DNA of 64,000 nt from Mucilaginibacter terrigena (lineage in GTDB: Bacteria; Bacteroidota; Bacteroidia; Sphingobacteriales; Sphingobacteriaceae). The position numbers and the translations under genes are program-made. Under the pieces are notes generated by a model that saw only the letters and a list, made by a program, of their open reading frames with translations, was not told the DNA's origin and ran no database searches. Below are positions 27,508-36,251 of the stretch, piece after piece (position 1 is the stretch's first letter; the number at the start of each line of letters is the position of its first letter). The stretch is taken from NCBI RefSeq assembly GCF_004168255.1, contig NZ_SEWG01000001.1:682001-746000 (forward strand). The letters are read 5' to 3'.

Positions 27508-29877
27508 TTATTCGGAACGTAAACTCTTCACCGGGTTGGCTAACGCTGCCTTTATGGCCTGATAGCTAACCGTGGCTATGGCAATAATTACGGTAATTAA
27601 ACCTGCCAAAGCCAGCATCCACCAGCTTAGGGTAATGCGGTACTCAAATTTTTGCAGCCATTTATTTAGGGCCCAAACAGATACAGGCACCGCTATAACT
27701 ATGGCAATACCCACCAGCATTAAAAAATCTTTTGAAAGCAGCGTGGTTAAATTAAATACCGTTGCGCCGAGCACTTTGCGTACACCTATCTCCTTAACCC
27801 TTTGCTCGGCGGCATAAGCGGCCAGCCCGAACAAGCCAAGGCACGATATGATAATAGCCAGGCCACCGAAAAGGTTAGACAGTGTAGCCAGTAACTTTTC
27901 GTTCTGGAATTTCTTCTCAAAATCACTGTCTACAAATTTTATAGTTGGCGGGTAAGCCGGATTAAGCGATTTTAAGCCCTTATTTATAGTTTCGATATTG
28001 GCCGTAATGCTTCTGTTTTGATTTAAGCGCAGATCAATGGTAGCGCCGCTATTACCACCATACTGCGTTAACATGGGGCGGGTTTTTTCGTATGGCGATC
28101 CCCATACAAAATCCTTATACACACCCACTACCGTAAGCTCGGTATCGCCCCATTTTATAAGTGTGCCAATAGGGCTTTTAAGCTTCATAACTTTGGCAGC
28201 CGATTCGTTTAGCATAACCGTTTTGCCGGCAGTATCGGCCGGGTAAGCCTGCGAAAACTCCCGACCGCTTAATAATTTAACGCCGGCGGTTTTGGTAAAA
28301 TCGTTACCCGCCCTAAACACGTCGAACAAGATGGTCTCGTCATCGCGTTTTCCGGGCCAGCTTACGCCCCATGTATTGTTTCCGTTTTCGGTAATGCTTT
28401 GCGAAAACACAGAAGCGTTGGTAACCGCGCCCGATGTTTTTAACTGATTAATAAGCACTTCGGTATTTTTTTGCAGGTCGCCTTCAATAGGGATCTCAAC
28501 CAGGTTGTTCTTATCAAACCCCGCCGATTTTTCCTGCACAAATTTTATCTGGCGGTAGATACAAATGGTGGCGGTTATTAAAAATACGGCTAAACCAAAT
28601 TGCAAAACCACCAGTACTTTACGTATTGGCAAGGCCGAACCCCCTCCCTTAAATACCCCTTTAAGTACTTTAATAGGCTCGAAAGAAGACAGGTAGAACG
28701 CAGGGTAACTCCCGGCAAGTATGCCGGTAAGTAAGCCTATGCCTAATATGGCAAGCCAGGTAGGCAAACTGGTGTATGGTAAGGCCAGTTGTATGCCCAA
28801 CAGATTATTAAAGTAAGGCAGCGATGCAATTACTATACCTATGGCAATTGCAGTAGAAAGTAACGAAAGGATAACCGACTCGGCAATGAACTGGCTTACC
28901 AGTGATGCCCTGTTTGAACCGATAGCCTTGCGGATACCTACCTCTTTGGCGCGTTCTTCAGACCGGGCGGTGCTCAGGTTCATGAAGTTTATACAGGCAA
29001 CCAGTAAAATACAAAATGCAAGCGTAATAAATAGTTTTATCTGGCTTATCATCCCCCCTACAGGTTTGCCATCCACAAACTCCGAATACAGGTGCAGCTT
29101 GCTGAATGGGTAAAGGAACAACTGGTTTTTATTACCATCGTTATGCCTTTCAACCATGTTTTTCATAATGCCGTTGGCGCGTGCTAATGCCGATGGGTTT
29201 TTAAGTTGTACCACGGTACGTGCAAAATTGCTTCCCCATCCACCATTTTTGGCCCATGGGTTAGCATCTTCAAACATCACCCAGGGTAAAACAAATTCAA
29301 ACTGGAAGCTGGCATTTGCGGGCAGGTCATCAATAACGCCGGTAACCGTTAAAGGCAGCTGGTTGTTACGCTTTACTATCTTATTCATCGGGTCTTCATC
29401 GCCAAAAAGGGTTTTAGCCAGTTTTTTCGTGATGATGATAGAATTTGGAGATTTTAAAGCGCTTGCCGCTGTGCCTTTTATAAAATGGTACGAGAATATA
29501 TCAAAGAAACCATCATCGGCAAAAAGCCCCGATTTTTTAAAGCTGTTGTTTTTATAGGTAAGCAAGCCTTCGGCAGTATAGGTAATAACCCTTACCGCGC
29601 GTACCGCATCGGGCACTTCGGTTTTAATGGTTGCCGCTGCCAGGCGTGGTGTAGCCGCGAAGGTGTAGATTTTGCCATCGCCGGGCTGGTTATTTTCAAC
29701 AAGGTATATGTTGTCGATATTTTTAAACTGCTTATCATAGTTTAAGTGGTACGATACATAAAGCAGCAAAAGCAGGCAGCTTGCCATGCCCAATGCCAAT
29801 CCGCCTGCGTTAATTAACGAAAATCCTTTATGCTTGGCTATGTTGCGCCAGGCAATTTTAAAATAATTCTTTAACAT
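27508..29877 (-). CDS. FtsX/MacB-type ABC transporter permease
   Basis: 789 residues, start MLKNYFKIAWRNIAKHKGFS at 29877. The first membrane segment is leucine-rich (GMASCLLLLLYVSYHLNYDK). Signatures are KEVGIRKAIGSNR and KEIGVRKVLGATVF. The second periplasmic domain has WGVSWPGKRDDE and FTKTAGVKLLSGREF, the general form of this subgroup. Its start lies only 25 bases after the stop of the DUF4097 gene, with no palindrome between them. This is the tightest junction in the unit and suggests the two are coexpressed. Confidence 0.92.
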   Translation of the reverse strand: MLKNYFKIAWRNIAKHKGFSLINAGGLALGMASCLLLLLYVSYHLNYDKQFKNIDNIYLVENNQPGDGKIYTFAATPRLAAATIKTEVPDAVRAVRVITYTAEGLLTYKNNSFKKSGLFADDGFFDIFSYHFIKGTAASALKSPNSIIITKKLAKTLFGDEDPMNKIVKRNNQLPLTVTGVIDDLPANASFQFEFVLPWVMFEDANPWAKNGGWGSNFARTVVQLKNPSALARANGIMKNMVERHNDGNKNQLFLYPFSKLHLYSEFVDGKPVGGMISQIKLFITLAFCILLVACINFMNLSTARSEERAKEVGIRKAIGSNRASLVSQFIAESVILSLLSTAIAIGIVIASLPYFNNLLGIQLALPYTSLPTWLAILGIGLLTGILAGSYPAFYLSSFEPIKVLKGVFKGGGSALPIRKVLVVLQFGLAVFLITATICIYRQIKFVQEKSAGFDKNNLVEIPIEGDLQKNTEVLINQLKTSGAVTNASVFSQSITENGNNTWGVSWPGKRDDETILFDVFRAGNDFTKTAGVKLLSGREFSQAYPADTAGKTVMLNESAAKVMKLKSPIGTLIKWGDTELTVVGVYKDFVWGSPYEKTRPMLTQYGGNSGATIDLRLNQNRSITANIETINKGLKSLNPAYPPTIKFVDSDFEKKFQNEKLLATLSNLFGGLAIIISCLGLFGLAAYAAEQRVKEIGVRKVLGATVFNLTTLLSKDFLMLVGIAIVIAVPVSVWALNKWLQKFEYRITLSWWMLALAGLITVIIAIATVSYQAIKAALANPVKSLRSE

Positions 29878-29902
29878 ATACCTTGTATTTTATTGAAGCG
29901 TA

Positions 29903-30931
29903 TTATTTAGTGTTTACATTAACGGTGCCGTCGCCGCGTACTTCAACCAGCGACCCACCACCGTTTACTTTACCGGTAACCCGTTCTTTTTCTTTATGGC
30001 CTTCAAATTTGCCGTTGATGTTAAAATTTACGTTATTGCCACGAAGGTCGACATCTACGCCCTGGCTTGTTGGCAATTGCAGGTCTACATGGCCCGAGTT
30101 GGCATCAATTTTCACATAGCTGCCTACGCGCAGCATTTGCACGTGCATACTGCCCGCACTTGTAGAAGCATCAACGCTGCCGGCCATAGCCATAAGGTTT
30201 ACGCTGCCGCCAGATGTGCCTGTTACCAATTCGCCATCAATATTATTGCCCCTTACACTGCCGCCGCTGGTTGTAGCTTTAATAGTGCCTTTAAGGTCGG
30301 TTAGGTTTAACGATCCTCCGCTGGTTTCTAAACGGATCTTACCGCTGCAGTTATCGGCAGTAACGCTGCCGCCGCTGGTTTCCAGGTCGATATCGGGTTT
30401 ACAGTTTGATACATGGATGCTGCCACCGCTGGTTTGACCTTTTATTATCCCGGTTAAACCATCAGCATGAATGCTGCCGCCGCTGGTCTCAAAATTCTGG
30501 TTGCCGGTTAGGTTATCCAGGTGCAGGCTGCCGCCGCTGGTATTTAGGTTGGTGGTGGTTTGCTTATTTACATAAACTTTAAAACCAATGCTTAACGACC
30601 GCCTCCAGTTCATGTTGTTACGGCGGCTTTTAGCGGTTGCATGCAGTTCGCCGTTCTGGATATTGATATCCAGGATATAATCTTCCTCAAGGCGTTTTTT
30701 GATCTCGTCCTTGGTAAGGTTTTGGTTATTATTGCCAACCACATAAACATCAATATGCGGCTGTTGGGTACTTGCACCACTTACCGAAATACTGCCGCCG
30801 CTGGTGTTTACAAATACGGCTTTAATACCATCATTTGCTAACGAGCGGGTGTAATAAGGCGTTTCCCTGTCCTGTGCCGAAGCAAGATAAACCGGCGATG
30901 CCATTAATAATAAAAGGAAATACTTTTTCAT
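29903..30931 (-). CDS. DUF4097-type beta-strand repeat protein, probably exported
   Basis: 342 residues. An N-terminal signal peptide (KKYFLLLLMASPVYLASAQ, cleavage near residue 19) is followed by a region up to about 110 without repeats. Then comes a ladder of about nine units of roughly 18-20 residues, each containing TSGGS followed by a short beta strand (SIHV, SVTA, SLNL, SVRG), ending near 270. A short C-terminal tail contains GGGSLVEVRG. The repeat spacing suggests a right-handed beta solenoid anchored in or beyond the periplasm. Function is unknown; DUF4097 and related head-GIN proteins are often called adhesin-like. Here it sits second in the unit, between the permeases 31040..33439 and 27508..29877. 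That raises the possibility that it is a partner or substrate of the transporter, which is inference only. Confidence 0.88.
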   Translation of the reverse strand: MKKYFLLLLMASPVYLASAQDRETPYYTRSLANDGIKAVFVNTSGGSISVSGASTQQPHIDVYVVGNNNQNLTKDEIKKRLEEDYILDINIQNGELHATAKSRRNNMNWRRSLSIGFKVYVNKQTTTNLNTSGGSLHLDNLTGNQNFETSGGSIHADGLTGIIKGQTSGGSIHVSNCKPDIDLETSGGSVTADNCSGKIRLETSGGSLNLTDLKGTIKATTSGGSVRGNNIDGELVTGTSGGSVNLMAMAGSVDASTSAGSMHVQMLRVGSYVKIDANSGHVDLQLPTSQGVDVDLRGNNVNFNINGKFEGHKEKERVTGKVNGGGSLVEVRGDGTVNVNTK

Positions 30932-30993
30932 AATTGTTTTGAGTTTAATACAAGACCACTTTTTTATATTATAGGTTGCATGATGTTAGTATT

Positions 30994-31028
30994 TAGTTCA
31001 TAGTTCACGCCAGCTTCACTATGAACTA
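30994..31028. repeat. TAGTTCA-word palindrome
   Basis: TAGTTCATAGT (30994-31004) and ACTATGAACTA (31018-31028) are perfect 11-bp complements. The left arm is itself part of two TAGTTCA copies in tandem. It lies in the 108-base gap between a permease and the DUF4097 gene. Confidence 0.7.
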
Positions 31029-31039
31029 TTAACCATCAG

Positions 31040-33439
31040 CTATTCGCTTCTCAAGCTCTTCACCGGGTTTGTTAATGCCGCTTTTATAGATTGTACGCTA
31101 ACTGTTATAAGCGCTATTAAGGCCGCGCTGCCGCCTGCTAACAGGAATACCCACCAGTTGATACTAATCTTGTAGGCAAAATCCTGCAGCCATTTATCCA
31201 TGGCAAACCAGGCTATAGGGCATGCAATAAGCGTTGCTATAATAACCAGTCGCATCAGATCTGTTGATAGCAGGCTTACAATGCTGCCCACACTTGCGCC
31301 AAGCACCTTGCGGATGCCTATTTCTTTAACACGCTGCTCGGCAGTAAAAGTAACCAGGCCAAACAAACCCAAACAAGCTATGCTGATGGCCAGTATGGTA
31401 AATATCAGCAGGATAGTACCCTGTTTTTGTTCGGTTTGATATTGGGCGGCAAAGTTTTGATCGAGGAAATGGAACTCGGCTTTGTTCTCGATATCAAAAG
31501 TGCTGTACACTTTGCTGATGTAATCTAACGATGCCTGTACATTGCCCCTCGCAATACGCACATACAAGTTATCCTTATCATTTGCCTGCGATGGCATATT
31601 TAATACCATCGGGCTTATTTTGTGCTGTAACGAGTAGGTGTTAAAATCCTTTACCACACCTACAATGGTTTGCTCTATAATTTTGCCCTGCTCATCAACT
31701 CCGGTGCGTACACGGCGGCCAACGGCATCCTTCCAGCCCAGTTCCTTAACCAATGTTTCGTTTACAATAATGGCGTCTTTAACATCGGTGGTAACGTCCT
31801 TCGAGAAATTGCGGCCGCCTGCCATTTTTATTTGCAGGGTTGGGATAAAATCTTCATCTACCTGCAGGTTTTGTACCATTTTCGATTCGGAAGTAGCCTT
31901 GCCATCCGGGCCGAGGTTGAAGTCGCCCCCACCTATATTGTTGTTGCCGATTGGGTTACCCGCTACGCCAACACTTTCGATATTTGGGTTTAGCAGCAGC
32001 TGTTGTTTTATGGCATCCACCTTGCCGCGTACCTCGCGGTTATTGATGTGGAAAGTAAGCGTTTGCGCCTTGTTAAAGCCCAGGTCGCGTTTTTGGAAAT
32101 AGTTTAATTGCTGGTAGATAACGCATGATCCGGCTATCATTACGATGGTGATAACAAACTGGAATACCACCAGCGATTTACGGAAAAGTATGGTTGATAG
32201 CTGGTTGCCCAGCTGGCCCTTCATGGCCGGTATGGTTTTAAATCCGGAAAGGAAAAGCGCCGGATAAATACCGCTTAATACGCCTGCCAGCAAGCTAAAG
32301 CCAATAAATATGCAGATGGTTTTTACCGTACCAAATTGTAGTAATACTAAACTTTTGCCGGATAGATGGTTAAAGTATGGCAGCGCAAACTGGATAATGG
32401 CCGCGGCTAATAAAGTAGATATAAAGGTAAGCAGGATACACTCGGCAAAGAACATTACCATAAGCTGTGTGCGGCCCGATCCTATTATCTTACGCACCCC
32501 AATTTCTTTGATGCGGATAGATGACCGCGCCGTGGTAAGGTTTACATAGTTGATAATGGCGATAACCAGTATCAGCAAAGCGGTTAAACTGAACACATAA
32601 ACATAAGTAATATTACCATTGGAGCCGATCTCGTAGCTCAGGTTCGATCGCAGGTGTATATCCGTAAGGGGCTGCAGTTCCATCACAAACTTCATGTCTC
32701 CAAGGTCTTGTTTAACATGCTTATTAAAAAACGCATCGCCGGCTGCTTCTATTTGTTTGTAGCTATCGTGGTCTTTCAGCAGTACATAGGTATACACATT
32801 ACCCATGCCCCATTTGTTATCGTTGGCTTTATAGTCGGCAGGGAAAGCACGCAGGGCCTTAAAACCAAAGTGAGAGTTTACCGGCACATCGGCTATTACC
32901 CCGGTAACGGTTGTGGGCTGGCTGTCAATTAATATGGTTTTGCCTGTGGCGATTGATGCATTGGTAAAAAGGTTTTCTGCGAGGGTTTTGGTGAGTACTA
33001 TGGTTTGTGGTTTTGCCAAAGCAGTTTTATCATCACCATATAAAAATTGATAGCTGAATATATTGAAAATGCTATTCTCGGTAAACAGCATGCTGCCTTC
33101 GCTTATGCTTTTATCGCCTGTAGTGATCTTGCCGCCACCTTCAGCGTTTATTCTTATAGCATCAACCACCTGCGGAAACTCTGCCTTCAGTGTCGGCGCG
33201 TATGGCGGCGAGGTAACCGCCAGGTCGAATTTACCGCCGTTCCATTGTCCGTGCTGCACCACGCGAAAAATGCGGTCGGCTTTGGTGTTGTAGCGGTCGT
33301 AGCTCCACTCATCGGTAACGTATAAAGTAATTAACCAGAAGGCAGCAATGCCCATTGCCAGGCCGAAGATGTTGATGAACGAAAAAGCCTTATGTTTTTG
33401 CAGGTTCCTCCAGGCTATTTTTAAATAATTGCTGATCAT
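31040..33439 (-). CDS. FtsX/MacB-type ABC transporter permease, first gene of the second unit
   Basis: 799 residues, start MISNYLKIAWRNLQKHKAFS at 33439. It belongs to the NYVNLTTARS subgroup with 33771..36176 and 38695..41085. The first signature is IRIKEIGVRKIIGSGR, and the second FGLVTFTAEQRVKEIGIRK. The second periplasmic domain has a glycine/asparagine stretch (GNPIGNNNIGGGDFNLG) not seen in the others. It heads the unit and is preceded by the promoter-like motif at 33466..33480 and the shared element at 33534..33573. Confidence 0.93.
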   Translation of the reverse strand: MISNYLKIAWRNLQKHKAFSFINIFGLAMGIAAFWLITLYVTDEWSYDRYNTKADRIFRVVQHGQWNGGKFDLAVTSPPYAPTLKAEFPQVVDAIRINAEGGGKITTGDKSISEGSMLFTENSIFNIFSYQFLYGDDKTALAKPQTIVLTKTLAENLFTNASIATGKTILIDSQPTTVTGVIADVPVNSHFGFKALRAFPADYKANDNKWGMGNVYTYVLLKDHDSYKQIEAAGDAFFNKHVKQDLGDMKFVMELQPLTDIHLRSNLSYEIGSNGNITYVYVFSLTALLILVIAIINYVNLTTARSSIRIKEIGVRKIIGSGRTQLMVMFFAECILLTFISTLLAAAIIQFALPYFNHLSGKSLVLLQFGTVKTICIFIGFSLLAGVLSGIYPALFLSGFKTIPAMKGQLGNQLSTILFRKSLVVFQFVITIVMIAGSCVIYQQLNYFQKRDLGFNKAQTLTFHINNREVRGKVDAIKQQLLLNPNIESVGVAGNPIGNNNIGGGDFNLGPDGKATSESKMVQNLQVDEDFIPTLQIKMAGGRNFSKDVTTDVKDAIIVNETLVKELGWKDAVGRRVRTGVDEQGKIIEQTIVGVVKDFNTYSLQHKISPMVLNMPSQANDKDNLYVRIARGNVQASLDYISKVYSTFDIENKAEFHFLDQNFAAQYQTEQKQGTILLIFTILAISIACLGLFGLVTFTAEQRVKEIGIRKVLGASVGSIVSLLSTDLMRLVIIATLIACPIAWFAMDKWLQDFAYKISINWWVFLLAGGSAALIALITVSVQSIKAALTNPVKSLRSE

Positions 33440-33465
33440 GGCGATGTGGTTTGGCCTGATAAGTT

Positions 33466-33480
33466 AAAAAAAATGCCAAA
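33466..33480 (-). promoter_or_regulatory. TTTGGCAT promoter-like motif (sigma-54 -24-like)
   Basis: The minus strand reads TTTGGCATTTTTTTT, with GG at 33476-33477, 37 bases before the start codon and 58 bases from the shared element. The GC expected at -12 of a sigma-54 promoter is replaced by AA. Confidence 0.5.
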
Positions 33481-33533
33481 CATATAACAAATTAATTATC
33501 AACCAATTAACTCAATTATATATTTGGCAATAC

Positions 33534-33573
33534 GTACGTAAGCGTAACAGTGTATGTTCGGTTATGATACAGT
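33534..33573 (-). promoter_or_regulatory. shared 40-bp upstream element, copy 2
   Basis: Identical to copy 1 (7581..7620) except at positions 21 and 30. On the plus strand it begins GTACGTAAGCGTAACAGTGT and ends CGGTTATGATACAGT. Same distance to the TGG motif as copy 1. Confidence 0.72.
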
Positions 33574-33575
33574 TG

Positions 33576-33692
33576 GGGTTTAGAGATTAGAGACTTGTGA
33601 TTAGAGATTAGTTGTCGCTGGAGATCAGACACTGATTAATTAGAGATTAGTTTAAAAAAAAAACAAAACAAACGATGTGATATGGCATTCCC
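33576..33692. repeat. GATTAGA-word region
   Basis: Contains several GATTAGA words (near 33583, 33601, 33641) that are inverted relative to the CTAATCA array to the right, plus a run of ten A (near 33654-33663). Together they could fold into a long hairpin upstream of the shared element. No reading frame was recognised here. Confidence 0.5.
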
Positions 33693-33693
33693 T

Positions 33694-33770
33694 CTAATCA
33701 CTAATCACTAATCACTAATCACTAATCACTAATCACTAATCACTAATCACTAATCACTAATCACTAATCA
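33694..33770. repeat. eleven perfect CTAATCA tandem repeats
   Basis: 77 bases, exactly 11 copies of a 7-base unit without a single mismatch, ending directly at the stop codon of the permease 33771..36176. Such a perfect array should be unstable in copy number. It lies past the end of the coding region and so does not change a reading frame at the present length. It is not a CRISPR array since there are no spacers. Confidence 0.95.
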
Positions 33771-36176
33771 CTACTCCGAACGTAAACTCTTCACAGGGTT
33801 GGCTATAGCTGCCTTAATGGCCTGGAAGCTAACGGTTACAAAGGCTATCAGTACCGATATTACGCCGGCCAGTATAAATACCCACCATTGCATATCAATA
33901 CGGTAGGCAAAGTTTCGCAGCCATATATTCATCAGCCACCAGGCTAATGGCGAGGCAATTAGCAGGGCCACAATTACCAGCACAATAAAATCTACCGATA
34001 AAAGCGACACAATGCCCGATACGCTTGCGCCCAGCACCTTGCGGATGCCTATCTCCTTACCGCGCTGCTCGGCGGTAAAGGCTGCTAAACCAAATAAGCC
34101 AAGGCAGGATATGATAACCGCCACAACCGCAAATACCGACATCAGCCCGGATGATTTGGCATCATCACGGTACAGCTTATCAAAATCCTGGTCTACAAAG
34201 CGGTAAGCAAACGGCTCGCCGGGGAAGTTGGCCTTCCATATCTTTTCTACATTTTTAATCGCTTCTGCCTGTTTATGGGCTACCACTTTCAATTGAAAAT
34301 TGCTGCAATACTCGTCGGCAGTTTTAATAACCACCGGGCTGATCTTATCGTGCATGCTGCGGAAATGGAAATCTTTAACAATACCGATCACCTGCCCTGT
34401 ATCACCCCCGGCGGTAAAACGCTGGCCTACGTATGGTTTATGCAGATTAAATTCTTTTGCCGCGGTTTCGTTAAGTAGCACATTGCGCTTGTCGTCATTA
34501 CCCGGCAAAAACCACCTGCCCATGGCAATTTTAAGGTTTACCACTTTAGTATAATCCCGGTCTACACTGAAAAACGAAATTGGCGGTACAAAATCGGCAG
34601 GGCGACCATCCCAATCGTTACTGCTGCCTGATGATTGCCCTTCTTCGTTAACTATGGATTGGAGACTGGTGAGTGATGCCGCCTCAATAGCCGGCTGCGA
34701 TAACAGGCTTTGTTTGATGGTTGCCATTACCGCCGCGCGTTTAGCATCGTCATACTTTTTAAGCAATTTATAAGAGATGCCAAACGACATTACCTGCTCG
34801 CGGTTATACCCGGGGTTGTTGGTGCGGATAAAAGCCAGCTGGCGGTAAATGGTTATTACCCCTACTATCAGGAAGATAGAGAACGTAAACTGAAGCACAA
34901 CCAGCCCTTTGCGCAGCGAGGTATCTTTTAAGCGCAGCACGCTTGATCCCCTGAAGATATTAAGCGGTTTAAACGATGATAACAGCATTGCCGGGTAAAT
35001 ACTGTTCAATACGATGGTTGCCAATAAGGTAAGCAACAGAATAGCCCATAAGTAACCCGAGCTAACCGATAAGGTAAAATTACGCTCGGTAAAGCTGCTG
35101 AACGCGGGCAGGCAGGCCGCTATAATGATCACGGTTAAAACAAGCGCCATCAGGCTTATCAATGCCGATTCGGCCACAAACTGGGCGAAAAGTTGTTTAC
35201 GCCCCGCGCCTACTATTTTTTTGATGCTTACCTCTTTTGCCCGCAGGCTGGCCCGCGCCGTGGTTAAGTTAACATAGTTGATACAGGCAATAAGCAGCAA
35301 CAGTGCACCAAGTACTATAAATATGAATACCACCTTTTTATCGCCATGAATAAGGCTGCCGTTTTGCAGGTCGCTTTCAAAGTGGAGGGCCGCCAGTGGC
35401 GTTAAACCTATCTCCAGGTTTTTCGCTTTGCGGTTTTCCTCCAGTATTAATTTTATTTTGTTTGTTACCTTTTTCTGGTTGGCGCCGGGATGTAACTTTA
35501 AAAAGGTTAGGTAATAAAAATTACCCCATTGCATTTCGTTCTCTCTTTGTTTCAGATCGGCATGCCGGGCAGCTACCGGTATATACACACCAAACCTAAA
35601 GCTCGAATTTGCCGGCGCGTCTTTTATAATGGCCTGCACCTGGTAGTTGTTAGAGTCGATACGGATGGTTTTGCCTATGGCATCCTGGTTGGCAAAATAT
35701 TTTTTGGCCTTGCTTTCTGATAATATGATACTGAATGGGTGCTGGTTAAACGCCGTGCTATTGCCACTTACAAAATCGCCTTTAAACATATTAAACCAGC
35801 CGCTGTCAACATAAGCAGCATTTTCTTCGGGGAAAAACTCGCCGTTTATATTGAAATATACCGGCGCGTAATTAATTGGCTTAATGCGGGCCACGGCTTC
35901 CACTTCGGGCAATTGTTTTTCAGCTGCCTCCCCTATATTGTAGGGCGAATTATCCCATACCCACGTGGTGTTTTTATCTAACGACAGATAGTTTTTGATA
36001 CGGAAGATGTTTTCGCCACCGGGCGTGGCCGTATCAAAGCTCAGCTCGTTTTGTACCCATATAAATATGAGCACAGCGGCAGCCATACCAACAGATAAAC
36101 CGGCAATATTTATAAAGCCGGTTACCCTGTGTTTCCAAAAATTCCTCCACGCGGTTTTGAAATGGTTTTTCAACAT
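33771..36176 (-). CDS. FtsX/MacB-type ABC transporter permease, last gene of the first unit
   Basis: 801 residues, start MLKNHFKTAWRNFWKHRVTG at 36176. The first FtsX signature is altered to KEVSIKKIVGAGR (SIKK instead of GIRK), a change partly shared with 38695..41085 (KEVSMRKIIG). The second is canonical KEIGIRKVLGASVS. The second periplasmic domain carries GSSNDWDGRPAD, matching GDNDWDGKPAN in 38695..41085, so these two are close relatives separated by one gene. Its stop codon abuts the CTAATCA array. No terminator is obvious before the next promoter region. Confidence 0.92.
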   Translation of the reverse strand: MLKNHFKTAWRNFWKHRVTGFINIAGLSVGMAAAVLIFIWVQNELSFDTATPGGENIFRIKNYLSLDKNTTWVWDNSPYNIGEAAEKQLPEVEAVARIKPINYAPVYFNINGEFFPEENAAYVDSGWFNMFKGDFVSGNSTAFNQHPFSIILSESKAKKYFANQDAIGKTIRIDSNNYQVQAIIKDAPANSSFRFGVYIPVAARHADLKQRENEMQWGNFYYLTFLKLHPGANQKKVTNKIKLILEENRKAKNLEIGLTPLAALHFESDLQNGSLIHGDKKVVFIFIVLGALLLLIACINYVNLTTARASLRAKEVSIKKIVGAGRKQLFAQFVAESALISLMALVLTVIIIAACLPAFSSFTERNFTLSVSSGYLWAILLLTLLATIVLNSIYPAMLLSSFKPLNIFRGSSVLRLKDTSLRKGLVVLQFTFSIFLIVGVITIYRQLAFIRTNNPGYNREQVMSFGISYKLLKKYDDAKRAAVMATIKQSLLSQPAIEAASLTSLQSIVNEEGQSSGSSNDWDGRPADFVPPISFFSVDRDYTKVVNLKIAMGRWFLPGNDDKRNVLLNETAAKEFNLHKPYVGQRFTAGGDTGQVIGIVKDFHFRSMHDKISPVVIKTADEYCSNFQLKVVAHKQAEAIKNVEKIWKANFPGEPFAYRFVDQDFDKLYRDDAKSSGLMSVFAVVAVIISCLGLFGLAAFTAEQRGKEIGIRKVLGASVSGIVSLLSVDFIVLVIVALLIASPLAWWLMNIWLRNFAYRIDMQWWVFILAGVISVLIAFVTVSFQAIKAAIANPVKSLRSE

Positions 36177-36186
36177 GATTTTTATT

Positions 36187-36249
36187 TCATTGAGTCATTA
36201 GATCATTGAGTCATTCCTGTCATGTTTAATGACCCAATGACACAATGAC
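36187..36249. repeat. iterated-octamer palindrome, permease junction
   Basis: TCATTGAGTCATTAGATCAT on the left, AATGACCCAATGACACAATG on the right, separated by a short loop (CCTGTCATG). Fills the 75-base gap. Confidence 0.78.
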
Positions 36250-36251
36250 GG

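Noticed and set aside
33694..33770. CRISPR array
   Set aside because: The repeats are 7 bases, contiguous and without spacers, and there are no cas genes in the window.
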